Assembly: GCA_025349905.2 (NCBI GenBank)
Contig: MU624638.1
Location: 1-36,859 of the forward strand
Origin: Blastocladiella britannica
Lineage: Eukaryota; Blastocladiomycota; Blastocladiomycetes; Blastocladiales; Blastocladiaceae
Direction of reading: 5' to 3'
Length of the DNA stretch: 36,859 bases
In this document: in pieces, positions 17,967-28,175 of the stretch
Layout of the letters: each line of letters opens with the position of its first letter
How positions within the stretch are numbered: the first letter of the stretch is position 1
Notes under the pieces: model-generated
The model's input: only the letters and a program-made list of their open reading frames with translations
Told to the model about the DNA's origin: nothing
The model's database searches: none
Position numbers and translations under genes: made by a program

Positions 17967-19510
17967 TTATTGCGCTGCCCCGCCGTACCCGTACTGCGCA
18001 TAGTATTGTTGCACGTACGCCATGTACGATGCAATGTCCATCCCTGCTGCTGCCGCCGCTGCCTCGTAATCGGCCATGGTAGTCGTGGCTGCTTGTTGCT
18101 GCTGCTGCTGTTGGGCTGCATATGGATCGGCAACTGCAGAGGGAGCAGCTGCTGCCCACGGAGGCTGCCCGCCGGCATTGGCATCGTAACTTGGGGCCTC
18201 CTGCTGTTGTGCGCCTCGTGCCCACGGCGGCAACGACGATCCAGAGGCATCGTACGCGTCCTGCTCTGCGGGACGTGCCCAGGGTGCCGCGCTACCACCA
18301 CCACTGCCGCCGCCCCCGCCACCAAACCGCATCCCACCCGGACCACCGCCCCCAGCCGATGGCCCGCCACCCGCAACGTCGGCCATCAGGGTCGCGTACT
18401 GGGCCTCAAACATGGTATCGCGTTCGCGGGCCATGTTCATGGCCTCGGGGTTGTTGCGCGACATGCAATCGCGCGCCATGTGGCCCGCGTTGCCGCACAC
18501 GCGGCAGGTGATGGAGCTGGTGAGCGTCGCGCGCTCAGGACAGTTGTAGCGCAAGTGGCCCACCGCACCGCAGTTGGAGCACGCGCGCTTCTCGTCGTCG
18601 CGCAGCGTGCCGTTGAGTTCGGCCAGGTGTCGCAGTTGCTCGCGCTTGAGATCGTTCATGGCCTCGGGCACCGAGACTGCCTATAATCATTATTTTACAT
18701 GTGAGTTTGATTCCATAGGACGCAGACCTTGGTACACCGTCCAGAAAATGATGAAGGGAATATAAGCGTACAGTCTCGATAATGTTGTTGACCATGTCCA
18801 CGGCAATCTTGACCTTGGCTTCAGTGTCGGCGGTGATCATGCAGTGCATGTCCTCCTCCTGGTTCTGGTACGATGACGGCGCGCCCTTGCCCTCTTTGAC
18901 GGACCCTTTTCCGCGGATCTGGATCTTGGCGCCCGAGTCCTGCGACATTTTCTTGAGCGTCGACCCGCGAGGACCAAGCAACTGGCCCATAAAGTTGATA
19001 TGCGGGAACTCGGCGACCGGAATGTAAATCTTTTCCGACAGCTTGGTGGGAGGGCGGTAGTTGGTCGGCGGGCGGTACTCGCGGTCGAGCATCTGGGCCA
19101 TCCCAACCAGTCGGTGCCGCTCGTCCTCGAGCTTCTCGCGGTAATGGTTTTCGCGAGTGTTGGTGCGTTTCCCGTCGGGCCCGTACGTCGGCTCGGGCGA
19201 GGGCGACCGTTCCGGGGTGGTGGGGATGTACCCGGCACCATTGTACAGCAGCCGGCCGATTTCGTCAATGCGCATGCAGATCGCGTACATGGCCACTTGC
19301 TCGTTGGACATGTCGTCAACGTTTACCGAGATCGGGGTCATGGCCGTTGCCATCCCCGCTGCCCAGCGCGGGGCACGGCGGCGAGTCGTCGTTGAGGGGC
19401 CGTCAGTGGTGCGTCCGCGTCGCTCTATTGTGTTTATTATATGTTAATGTTGAAAAATATACATGGATTGAGTGGGATGGGTACGGCGTACCAACGGTCG
19501 ATTCGCTCAT
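17967..19510 (-). CDS. MSL5: Branchpoint-binding protein SF1/BBP (Msl5)
   Basis: Three minus-strand exons, 19492-19510, 18772-19424 and 17967-18680, give 461 residues. The first exon is only 19 nt (MSESTV plus one base). An Arg-rich stretch ending RRRAPRW matches the U2AF-ligand and RW motif of SF1. The helix hairpin (NEQVAMYAICMRIDEIGRLL) and the KH-QUA2 domain follow: KIYIPVAEFPHINFMGQLLG, then PRG as the GxxG loop, KMSQDSGAKIQIRGKGSVKE and CMITADTEAKVKIAVDMVNN. Two CCHC zinc knuckles are CSNCGAVGHLRYNC and CRVCGNAGHMARDC. The C-terminus is Gly-rich, then has PPWA/APWA repeats, a seven-glutamine run and a Tyr-rich end (YMAYVQQYYAQYGYG). SF1 binds the intron branch site with U2AF in the early spliceosome. 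The PWA repeats may serve as FBP11/Prp40 WW or Prp8 contacts (inference). Shares a promoter with ATIC. Confidence 0.95.
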
Positions 19511-19742
19511 TATTATTGAATTTAATTAATTAATGGCCGAAAGAGACACCTGCGCGTTTCGAACCCTCATCCAACTCAAACAGAATTTAGGATACGGACA
19601 ATACCGGAGCGATAGCACTGCAGTCGCGGAACTAATCCCGAGAACCAGCGCTTGGTAAAAAAAAAAAAGGGTACAAGTACCCTCGAGCGATCCCTCTTTG
19701 CCATTTCAGTGACAATATTCCCTTCAAAACCAGACTCTCAAC
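19511..19742. promoter_or_regulatory. Divergent promoter of SF1/BBP and ATIC
   Basis: A 232-base gap between two divergent starts. It has an A-run at about 19657-19668 and AT-rich TTTAATTAATTAATG at about 19521, but no TGACTC (Bas1/Gcn4-type) site and no E-box. No RNA gene could be supported in it. Confidence 0.4.
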
Positions 19743-21656
19743 ATGTCGGCAACCAAGCAGCGTACCGGTACCATATAAACTCCTCCAAGTTCTGCAAGAA
19801 ACGAATGCTCATCAAATAGAACAGCCCTCCTCTCGGTCTCGGACAAGACCGGTCTTCTCGATCTCGCGTCGGGTCTGCACGCGCTCAACGTGCGCCTGAT
19901 CGCATCGGGCGGTACCGCCGCGCAGATCCGCAACGCAGGCCTCCCCGTGGCAGACGTGGCCGAGCTGACCAAGGCGCCCGAGATGCTGGGCGGCCGGGTC
20001 AAGACGCTGCACCCGGTGGTGCACGGCGGCATTCTTGCGCGCGATATCCCGTCCGATCTCAAGGACCTCGAGGACCGCCACATTGACATGATCGACATTG
20101 TGGTGTGCAACCTGTACCCGTTCCAAAAGACGGTGGCCAAGGACGGCGTCACGATCGCCCAAGCGGTCGAGGAGGTGGACATTGGTACAGTTTTTTTTTT
20201 TTTTTTTTTGGAATGTTGTTCGTGGCAACCACAGCATCCTAACAAAACAAATGAATAAGGCGGCGTCACCCTGCTCCGCGCCGCGGCCAAGAACCACGCG
20301 CGCGTGTCGATCGTGTGCGACCCGGCCGACTACGCCGCGCTCCTGGCCGAGCTCAAGTCCTCGGGCGCCGTTTCCGGTGCGATGCGCCAGCATCTGGCCC
20401 TCAAGGCGTTCAACCAGACTGCCGACTACGACACGGCCATCTCCAACTACTTCCGTCAGCAGTACTCGGCCAACAAGGCGCAGCTGACGCTGCGGTACGG
20501 CATGAACCCGCACCAGAAGCCCGCGCAGGTGTTCACGGCCGAGTCGGACGCGCTGCCGTTCAAGGTGCTCAACGGGTCCCCCGGGTACATCAACCTGCTG
20601 GACGCGCTCAACGCGTGGCCGCTGGTCAAGGACTTGCGTGCGGCCACGGGCTTGCCGGCGGCCGCGTCGTTCAAGCACGTGTCCCCCGCGGGGGCCGCGG
20701 TGGCGGTGCCGCTGACGGCCGAAGAGGCTAAAGTGTGCATGGTGGACGATCTGGCAGCGTCGCTGACCCCGCAGGCCACCGCGTACGCGCGCGCGCGCGG
20801 CGCCGACCGCATGTCGTCGTTTGGCGACTTTGTGGCGCTGTCGGACGAGTGCGACGAGATCACTGCCAAGATTCTGTCCCGCGAGGTGTCGGACGGCGTG
20901 ATTGCGCCCTCGTTCTCGGAGCCCGCGCTGGCCATCTTGCGCGCCAAGAAGGGCGGCAAGTACTGCGTGCTGCAAATGGACGCGGCCTACGAGCCCCCGG
21001 CCACCGAGACCCGCCAAGTATACGGCCTGCACCTCCAGCAGCACCGCAACAACGTGGCCATCACCCCCGAGCTGTTCACCAACGTGGTATCGCAGAACAA
21101 GACGGTTCCCGAGCCGGCGGTGCGTGACCTGCTGGTGGCTACCATCACCCTCAAGTACACGCAGTCCAACTCGGTGGCGTTTGCCAAGAACGGCATGATT
21201 GTGGGCGTGGGTGCCGGGCAGCAGTCGCGCGTGCACTGCACGCGGCTGGCGGCCGACAAGGCCGACAACTGGTGGCTGCGCCACCACCCGCGGGTGCTCG
21301 GCATGAAGTTCAAGAAGGGCACCAAGCGTGCCGACAAGTCCAACGCCATTGACCTGTACGTGACTAGCCAGGTGGGCGAGGGCGCGTCCAAGACCGGGTT
21401 TGAGGCGGTCTTTGATGTGCTGCCCGAACCCCTGTCGGCCGACGACAAGAAGGCGTGGATCAAGCAGCAGCAAGGCGTGGCTCTGGCGTCGGATGCGTTC
21501 TTCCCGTTCGCCGACTCGCTGTACCGTGCCGTTGACGCGGGCGTCAAGTACGTCGCGGCGCCGTCGGGGTCGGTCATGGACGCTGAGGTGGTCAAGACCG
21601 CCGACGAGTACGGCATGGCATACGCGTTCACCAACCTGCGTCTGTTCCACCACTAG
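19743..21656 (+). CDS. ADE17: Bifunctional AICAR transformylase / IMP cyclohydrolase (ATIC)
   Basis: Three exons, 19743-19767, 19825-20184 and 20260-21656, give 593 residues, the standard ATIC length. It performs the last two steps of de novo IMP synthesis in the cytosol. The first exon is 25 nt, and the splice yields [18 protein letters not shown]. The N-terminal MGS-like IMP cyclohydrolase fold shows [29 protein letters not shown] and [10 protein letters not shown]. The AICAR transformylase half has [15 protein letters not shown], the catalytic Lys-His in [31 protein letters not shown] and [27 protein letters not shown] six bases before the chosen GTACCA donor would leave the frame open only with a different acceptor, so I prefer the latter. 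The stop lies 34 nt from the stop of the convergent RFWD3-like gene. Confidence 0.97.
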
Positions 21657-21690
21657 ATTCCCCCCATTTAATGTACATCCACCTTTTTTT

Positions 21691-24131
21691 TTATTGTGGT
21701 CGGGACCATATTTGGACGGCGCCGTGCTCGTTGAGGAGTGCCAGCCTTGGTGCTGCGCTACTGCTACTTCTTTGCGAATCGAGAAATGAGTCGAGGCACT
21801 TGACATCAACAATGGGGCTGGGCAGCTGCGGATCAAGCACTGCACATGTAGGGGACACTGCCGCCATCGATTTGGTATACACGTCCACGGTGCGCGTGGT
21901 GGCATTGGGTATTGCGATACATGTATCACTGGTGCCGTTACTCCGCCATGCCGCGACTCGAGAAATAAACGCCGACACATGGCCAGTGTCGACGCGGGGT
22001 GGCTCCATGACCACTCGGCTCATTGCTGCCGCCATCGTTGGTTCACTCGGTTGTCCTCCATGGACGACGCGAGCGACGGTCGCGCTCACGGGACTCGCGG
22101 CGTGGCGCCACGCCAGGACCACGCTGGTCGCCGGCGAGCCGTCGTCGTCGCCGCCATCATCATCACCGTTGGTGACAGCAGCAAACTCGGGGTCCCATAC
22201 CTCCTCCAGCGCATAGCACTGCGATCCGGCCGTGACCGCGTCCATAGCCACGTCGGCGCACGATGCCCCCGGAATCCCCAGCGACTGCTCTCCAGTATCC
22301 GCGTGTCCAAGTGGAGGATACGCTGCCGTCGCTGCCGTCGCGGCAGGCGAGTCAGTGGCGAGGCCTTCCCACGATACCACATCACTGAGCGACGCAGCGA
22401 GCAGCGTCCCACCGGGCGGGCCGGCGCACGTGTGGAGGAGCGAATGAATAAACATGCCGCGTCGTCTGTTCCCAGGTGTGGGTCGTGGTGCTGGATCTAA
22501 TGGAGTAGGAACCCCGATTGGCGGCGGCACGAGCTCCGTACACGGTGCTGCGGGCCACCGCACATCGAACGCCGCCACGGTACCCGTCGAAGTCCCGAGC
22601 CACACGCGGTACGCATGCGCCGGATCAAAGCTGGATGCGGTAAAGTACGTTCCCTGGCGCCTCGAGTAGAACCGCGTGGCGGCCACCAGCGACGATCCGT
22701 TCACTAGACACGCCGATCCGTCCGCTGACGCCGTGAGCAAGTGCGGGTGCTGCGACACGCCCAGGAGCGGTGGGGAGACGGATACGTGGCGAATGGGTTT
22801 GGCGTGCAGCGGCTGCGACGGCTGGGAGGTGGCGGACGCTGCCAGCGAGTACAAGAGGATCGAGTGGGTACCCGCGGGCTGCGCCCATGAAAAGGCCAGA
22901 ATCTCGGGGCTGAGCGGGGCCAGGTGCCGAAATGTGCCCTGTACCATTTCCATGAGTAAAATTTGGAAGGTAAAAAGAGATGAAGACACATACCCCGCCG
23001 GGCAGGGCCAATGCGTGGTCCTGTCGCCATGCGTGTGGATCACGAAATGGCACATTACGCGCTATGGGTGGTAATATTGGTGGTGGTAGCGGCGGAATGA
23101 GCTCTGATCCGCTACTGCCCAAGGAGTCCACCCTTGCCAAGGGTTCTCGCATTGACCAGCTGTTATTGTCAATACAAAGGTGAGAATGGTTAGATTGGAC
23201 AATAATTAAAAGAAAAAACCGTTTTCGCTCCATTTCAAGCTCGCGGACCTTGCGCTCGGCATCGCGCAGCTCGGCCCGCGTCACGTTGAGTGCCATGGTC
23301 AGCTGGCGATTGGACTGCTCGGCCTGCTCCCTGAGTCGGCGCTCGGCGGCCACTTCCTCTCGCAGTTCGTCGAGGCGTGCAGGATCTATTGTCATGACCG
23401 TTGGCGGATAGATACGCCGGAGGTCGCGCTGTTTTGCCAAGGCACTGCAAAATGGTGGTGTGTGAGATTCCATTGCAAAAATACGTAGGGGAGTCACGTA
23501 CTTGCAGTTGGGACACTTTTTCTTTTCGCGGGCGACCGAGCAGAGCCATCGCGTAATGCAGCTGTTATGTCGGCCGAGTCAATCATACGCAAAAAAAAAA
23601 AAAATTAACAGAAAGAAATTTCCTACCTCCGACCAAAAAGATGCCCGCAAGCAAGACTGACGACGTGATGGGGGCCATTGTTGGTCCATTGCTCTTCGCA
23701 AATCAGACAGGTCGTTGCCTGTGACAGAAATTCTTGAGTTCCTCAGAAAAAAATAGAAAAAAGTGAGTAACGACCTCCTCCAGTCGACTGCGCAGCGCCA
23801 GCTGGCTCGGAGTCGGGTTGGGCAGCGGGCGGGCAATACCGTCAGACAAGGTGGGCATCGGAACAGGCTCCTCGGTCGTCTCGAGGGGCGGGTCAACGAT
23901 TTCAGCTTCATCATCATCGCTCAGGTTAGGGATCGCGTGCTGGTACGCGTCAAAGTCGAACGGTGGTGGCGAGGTTCGCGCCAGCCCCGGTTCAGGCGTG
24001 AGTGGTGGTGGTTGGGGTGTACTGCCGCGCTGCCGAACTGGGCTGCTTGCCGCCAACATTTCCACGGCTTTGAAAGAGAAATCACTGCACTGGGAAACCG
24101 AGCGGACAAAACTGTCCACTCTCTCGGCCAT
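21691..24131 (-). CDS. RFWD3: RFWD3-like RING-finger and WD40 E3 ubiquitin ligase
   Basis: Six minus-strand exons, 23775-24131, 23627-23718, 23502-23561, 23220-23444, 22994-23159 and 21691-22938, give 596 residues. After a disordered N-terminus, the RING spans residues 123-169: CLICEEQWTNNGPHHVVSLA, then CGHLFGRSCITRWL and KKCPNCNALAK. The W-T-N-x-G spacing and the unusual CGHLFG.xCI..WL block are particular to RFWD3. A coiled coil (LREEVAAERRLREQAEQS and on to about 245) follows, as in RFWD3, and then a degenerate WD40 propeller from about 260 to the end, closing in ALLNEHGAVQIWSRPQ. In animals RFWD3 ubiquitinates RPA and RAD51 at stalled forks and crosslinks. That role here is inference from domain order. 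It is shorter than the animal protein (774), with a shorter N-terminus. No SQ/TQ-rich cluster stands out. Shares a 145-nt promoter with BPL1. Confidence 0.88.
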
Positions 24132-24276
24132 CCGATATATCCTTTATCCCCAAAAAACCGAAGCCGAAAAGCGATTGCTGCCCGCCATTCTCTCCTTCTT
24201 GCGCTCTCGTTCCTGGCCTGCACCTCTTTGCGCGTCGCATAGCTTTTTAAAGTTGCAGTTGCAGAAATCACGAATA

Positions 24277-26582
24277 ATGGCCGCCTCCGTCACAACGGCG
24301 ACTGAACCTCCCCGGCTGAACGTGCTCCTGTACAGCGGAGCAGGCGCCACGCCCACGCCGCTACTGCACACGCGTCACACGCTTCACGCGCTCCTCGGCG
24401 GACGCTACGCCATCATCCCCGTTGACGACCGTGCTCTGGCCGCCGACCCGTGGGAATCGTCGACGGCGCTGCTGGTGATCCCCGGTGGCCGCGACCTGCC
24501 CATCACCGAACGTTTAGGCGCTGCCGGTGCGCGCCGCGTCCGTGAATTTGTGCGCAACGGCGGTCGGTACTGGGGCCTGTGCTCGGGCGCGTATTACGCG
24601 GCGCGAGGGGTCGAATTTGAGCCCGAGGACCCGGCGTTGCGGGTTGTTGGTAAGCGCGACCTGGCGCTGTTCCCGGGTATTGCCCGTGGGGCCGTGTTTC
24701 CCGGGTTCAAATACGACTCGGAAGACGGCGCACGGGCGGCGGGAGTCCAGCTCGAAGACGGCACGCCGATCGAGTCGTTTGCTTGCTACTTTAATGGCGG
24801 ATGTATGTGTTATACGTACCATATTTTGCATGCTGGTACTGACAGACAATTGAAATAGGCTTTTTCGACCTCGAGTCGATGACCGCGGCGCCGGAGAGCA
24901 CCGATGGAAATGGAAGTGGTGGCGGCGTGTCCACGGTCCGCGTCCTCGCCCGCTACTCGGATCCCCTCCCGGCCCACTGGTCGCCGTCGGCAAGCCCCAG
25001 CTTTGACGGCGCTCCCGAGGGAACGCAGTCCTCGCTACCGCCACCAGCCATTGTGCAATGCACGCTTGGAACCGGCACCGCAGTCTTGTCTGGCGTGCAC
25101 GTCGAGTACGCGCCCGATCTGCTTGCGGGCCACCCTGACCAGGCGCTAGTGGCGGCGCTGCGTGCGTCCGACCCGGCCCGCCGCGCCGTGCTCGAGTGGC
25201 TCTTGGGCAGTATCCTGGGACTCACGATCGCACTGCCCATGGCGCCATGGGACCCTGCTGCGACCGCGACTGGCCGGTTCTCACCCACGTCTCCCACTAC
25301 ACCAATGAATATAGCGCCGACGCACCCGCACGCACCCATGTACGCGGTCTCACTGGACGCGCAGAACGCCCTGTTGCCGCTACTCCAGCAACAGGCCAGT
25401 GGCGATCGTACGCCGTTTGCCGCGTGGCAGATCGCCGACGCGCACGATGCGTTCACGGTGTACCCGGGCGGCGCACCTCCGCCGTCGCACCGTGACGCGC
25501 CGCGCGTCGAGCCATGGACACCCGAGCGGCCGCCTCCGGTGCTGATCAGCAGCGCGGTCGCCGCCGACTCGTACGCGTGGCCGCTGCACGTGCTGGCGCT
25601 ACCGTCGCACCAGCCCGACGCCGAGCACGCGTTCTTTGCGCTGCCAGCGTACGCCGAGCATTTGGCCGCGCGCCGCGCGCAGTTCCGGCACGTGCGGTGG
25701 GCGGCCGGGTCGTCGGTCGTGTACTCGCGCGTGGTGACGTCCACGCAGACGCTGGTGGACGGCAATCCGCGTCTGGCGGCGGCACTGCCGTCGGGCACCG
25801 TGGTGGTTGGGTACCATCAGACGGCCGGCCGCGGCCGTGGGGCTAACGCGTGGATTTCGCCGCCCGGGTGCTTGCAGTTTAGCGTGGTGATGCGCACCGC
25901 GCTGCGGCCGACCGCCGCCTCGCCCACCATTCCGTACATCCCGCCGGCGGCGACGGTGCAGGTGCAGTACTTGATGGCGCTGGCGGTCTCGCGCGCCGCG
26001 TGCCTCCGCCCGGCCAACGTGCGTGTCAAATGGCCCAACGACATTTACGCGAGCTCTCCTGCTTCTACTGGCGCAGCCACCCCTCCGTTCGTCAAGGTCG
26101 GCGGCATTCTCGTCACGTCTTCGCTGGCCGACAATGTGTTTACGCTGGTCATTGGCTGCGGGATCAATATGGCCAATGCCGCGCCGACCACGTCCATGAA
26201 CGCAGTGCTTGCTTCCGTCGGCGCGCCAGCGGTCACCTTGGAGCAGGTGCTGGCGGACATTTTGGTGGAACTCGATTTGGTCTGGGGCCGGTTCATTGGA
26301 TCGGGCGGGTCAATGCATGCTGACGGACTCGTGGACGAGTACTACAAGGTGTGGCTGCACAGCGGCCAGGAGGTGGAGGTGGCCGAGGATATCATGACTG
26401 TGGGCGGTGGCAAGAAACTGTCGGGACAACAAGGCGCCAAGCGCATGCGCATCAGTGGCATTGACGAGAATGGGTTCTTGGTCGGTGCCGACACAACCAC
26501 CATGGCCCGGGTGGTGGTGCAGCCAGACGGCAACAGCTTTGACATGATGCGCGGTCTCATTCGACGCAAGGAGGCCATGTAG
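24277..26582 (+). CDS. BPL1: Biotin-protein ligase (holocarboxylase synthetase)
   Basis: Two exons, 24277-24802 and 24859-26582 (phase 1), give 749 residues. The ATG at 24277 was chosen over an open frame running further upstream because that part overlaps the RFWD3-like first exon and lacks homology. Residues about 10-210 form the glutaminase-like BPL N-terminal domain (VLLYSGAGA, LLVIPGGRDLP, GGRYWGLCSGAYYAA, YFNGGCFFD). The catalytic BPL/LplA domain lies in the second half: the biotinyl-AMP loop GYHQTAGRGRGANAWISPPG, RVKWPNDIYA and CGINMAN. The C-terminal cap is at EYYKVWLHSGQEVEV and ISGIDENGFLVG. The enzyme loads biotin on acetyl-CoA and pyruvate carboxylases. A region of about 200 residues between the two domains is poorly conserved in appearance. 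Converges on ILV6, with 44 nt between the stops. Confidence 0.95.
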
Positions 26583-26626
26583 AGCGTAAATGAAACATGT
26601 AATTTTCTTGCATTGCAACTCTCTGA

Positions 26627-27752
26627 TCAGCTCGGCGGCAGGTCCTCGAGAGCGACGGCGGCCGAGTCGTCGTCGGCAATCTCCTGGGCCTCGGTGTCGA
26701 ATGCACCGGCGACGGGTGTGCGGGTCATGGCCATCATGCCGCTGCGTGCGACCTCGACCAGTCCGAACGGGTGCATGAGCTACGCTCTCAAAGGATCTCG
26801 GTCAGTGCTCTATCGCAGAAACAACAATAGAACTGTAATGCATACCTTCAAGAACGCATCAATGCGCTCCGACTTGGCGCAGAGCTCGACCACGGCTGTC
26901 TCGCTCGACACGTCCGCGACCTTGGCGCCAAAGAGAGAGGCGAGACGAGAAACGGCCGCGAGCTGCGCATGCGTTGCCGCAAGGAGCTGGTCGTCGATTG
27001 ACGAGTGCTATACTTTTCGTTGTCAGAGATCTGGCATATCGCTTCATGTAAATGAGAAGTACCTTGTGCCGGCGATCCACGCTACCGAGTGCCGACTGAC
27101 CGTTTTCCTCGTCAGCTCCGTCATGGTGAGCCATCTGATCCAGCAGCGCCGCCGGCACCAGGCTGACCTTTGCGAGCAGCATTTCGCGCTCGATCAGGCG
27201 CGTGTGCGTGTAGTCTATTTTTCCATATTTGAGGTGAGCTCCTTGTTTTTGCTCCGGATCCAGTTGTTTTCTTGGCCATTCCACCACGATCCTCATGCAC
27301 GAGCAAGCATGCCCGCAAAAAGGCCAGACGACAATAAATGGATACCGACCAAGAACAGCCCACACCGGCACCAGATCCTCCAGCTGCTTGGCCGCCTGCT
27401 CCACGGTGGCCGCCTGGCCCTTGATCGCGACCGTCATACGGCTTAAATCGCGCACGTCCGTCTTGGACACCACCAGCGAGTCAATGTTGACCCCGCGCGC
27501 GGCCAGGATCCCCGCCACGCGCGACAGCACTCCCGGTTCGTCCGTCACCAGGCAGTTGAGCACGTGGCGCTGCGGCGGCGGTGCCGGCACGATCGGCGTG
27601 TTGTACAGGATGTTGGTGACGGCCTCTTCGACCGAGAGCGGTCGGGCGGGGGTCATTGGTGCAGTGGGTGCATGGGCACGGCGCGCGAAATGCTGCTGCA
27701 CGGTGCTCGTGGCAAAAAAGCGTCGGAGGGGCGTCGTGCGGGCGGTGGCCAT
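26627..27752 (-). CDS. ILV6: Acetolactate synthase regulatory (small) subunit, mitochondrial
   Basis: Four minus-strand exons, 27350-27752, 27063-27214, 26846-27007 and 26627-26779, give 289 residues. The Arg/Ser/Thr-rich, acid-free start (MATARTTPLRRFFATSTVQQ) is a mitochondrial presequence. The ACT domain reads HVLNCLVTDEPGVLSRVAGI and goes on LAARGVNIDSLVV, with QLEDLVPVWAVLDYTHT and EREMLLAKVSLVP directly after, all in the order of Ilv6. The second half keeps LFGAKVADVSSETAVVELCA and DAFLKLMHPFGLVEVARSG plus MMAMTR. It binds the catalytic Ilv2 subunit and confers valine feedback inhibition in branched-chain amino-acid synthesis. The gene occurs in fungi, plants and bacteria but not in animals, which supports a fungal host. 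A Gcn4-type ATGACTC (27892-27898) lies about 140 nt upstream. Confidence 0.95.
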
Positions 27753-28175
27753 TTTGAAATATATTCTTATGAAGCTGAGAGAAAGTGCGGCCAAGAGTAC
27801 TTGTACTTTTTTCGTCCTCGCCCAAGTGGCGCGGCGCGTGAAAACGTCCAACCAACCAACCGCTCACCAGTCACGAATGCACACGCTTCTCATGACTCCT
27901 TTTTGTTTTTCCGCCTGAAGGGACGTCCACGCCGCCGGCGTCCATCCAGCGAATTCAAGTACTTCAGCGAATTCAAGTCAAGTCCGACGTAACGAGGCAT
28001 CGGAAAGCGCGGAATCTGCAGCCGGACTTTTCACGCGTTTTTTCTTTCATTTCTTCTTACTCTTCGGCCCGGGGGTCGCGCGACAGCGACATGGACCACA
28101 AGCACAAAACCAACCATGATATCTCTCCCACCTCGTTGCTCAACCCTTTGAAAGCTCAAACTGGATCACAACATA
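27753..28175. promoter_or_regulatory. Divergent promoter of ILV6 and the DUF829 gene, with Gcn4-like site and a direct repeat
   Basis: A 423-base gap without coding bias on either strand. ATGACTC at 27892-27898 matches the Gcn4/CPC1 core TGACTC, sensible in front of an amino-acid gene but short enough to occur by chance. CAGCGAATTCAAGT is repeated exactly at 27947-27960 and 27965-27978, 18 bases apart, a possible tandem factor-binding site. Confidence 0.35.

Noticed and set aside
19545..19640. Possible minus-strand tRNA with a GGTTCGAA-like T-loop
   Set aside because: The bases flanking GGGTTCGAAAC do not pair into a T-stem and no acceptor or anticodon stems fit.
19812..21980. Long minus-strand open frame of 722 codons
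   Set aside because: It lies antisense to ATIC, whose identity is certain; the frame is a by-product of GC-rich codon use and its product (many Val, Arg, Gly, His) matches no family.
23818..24276. Upstream extension of the biotin ligase frame
   Set aside because: It overlaps the first exon and promoter of the RFWD3-like gene and shows no ligase homology; the ATG at 24277 gives the expected N-terminus.
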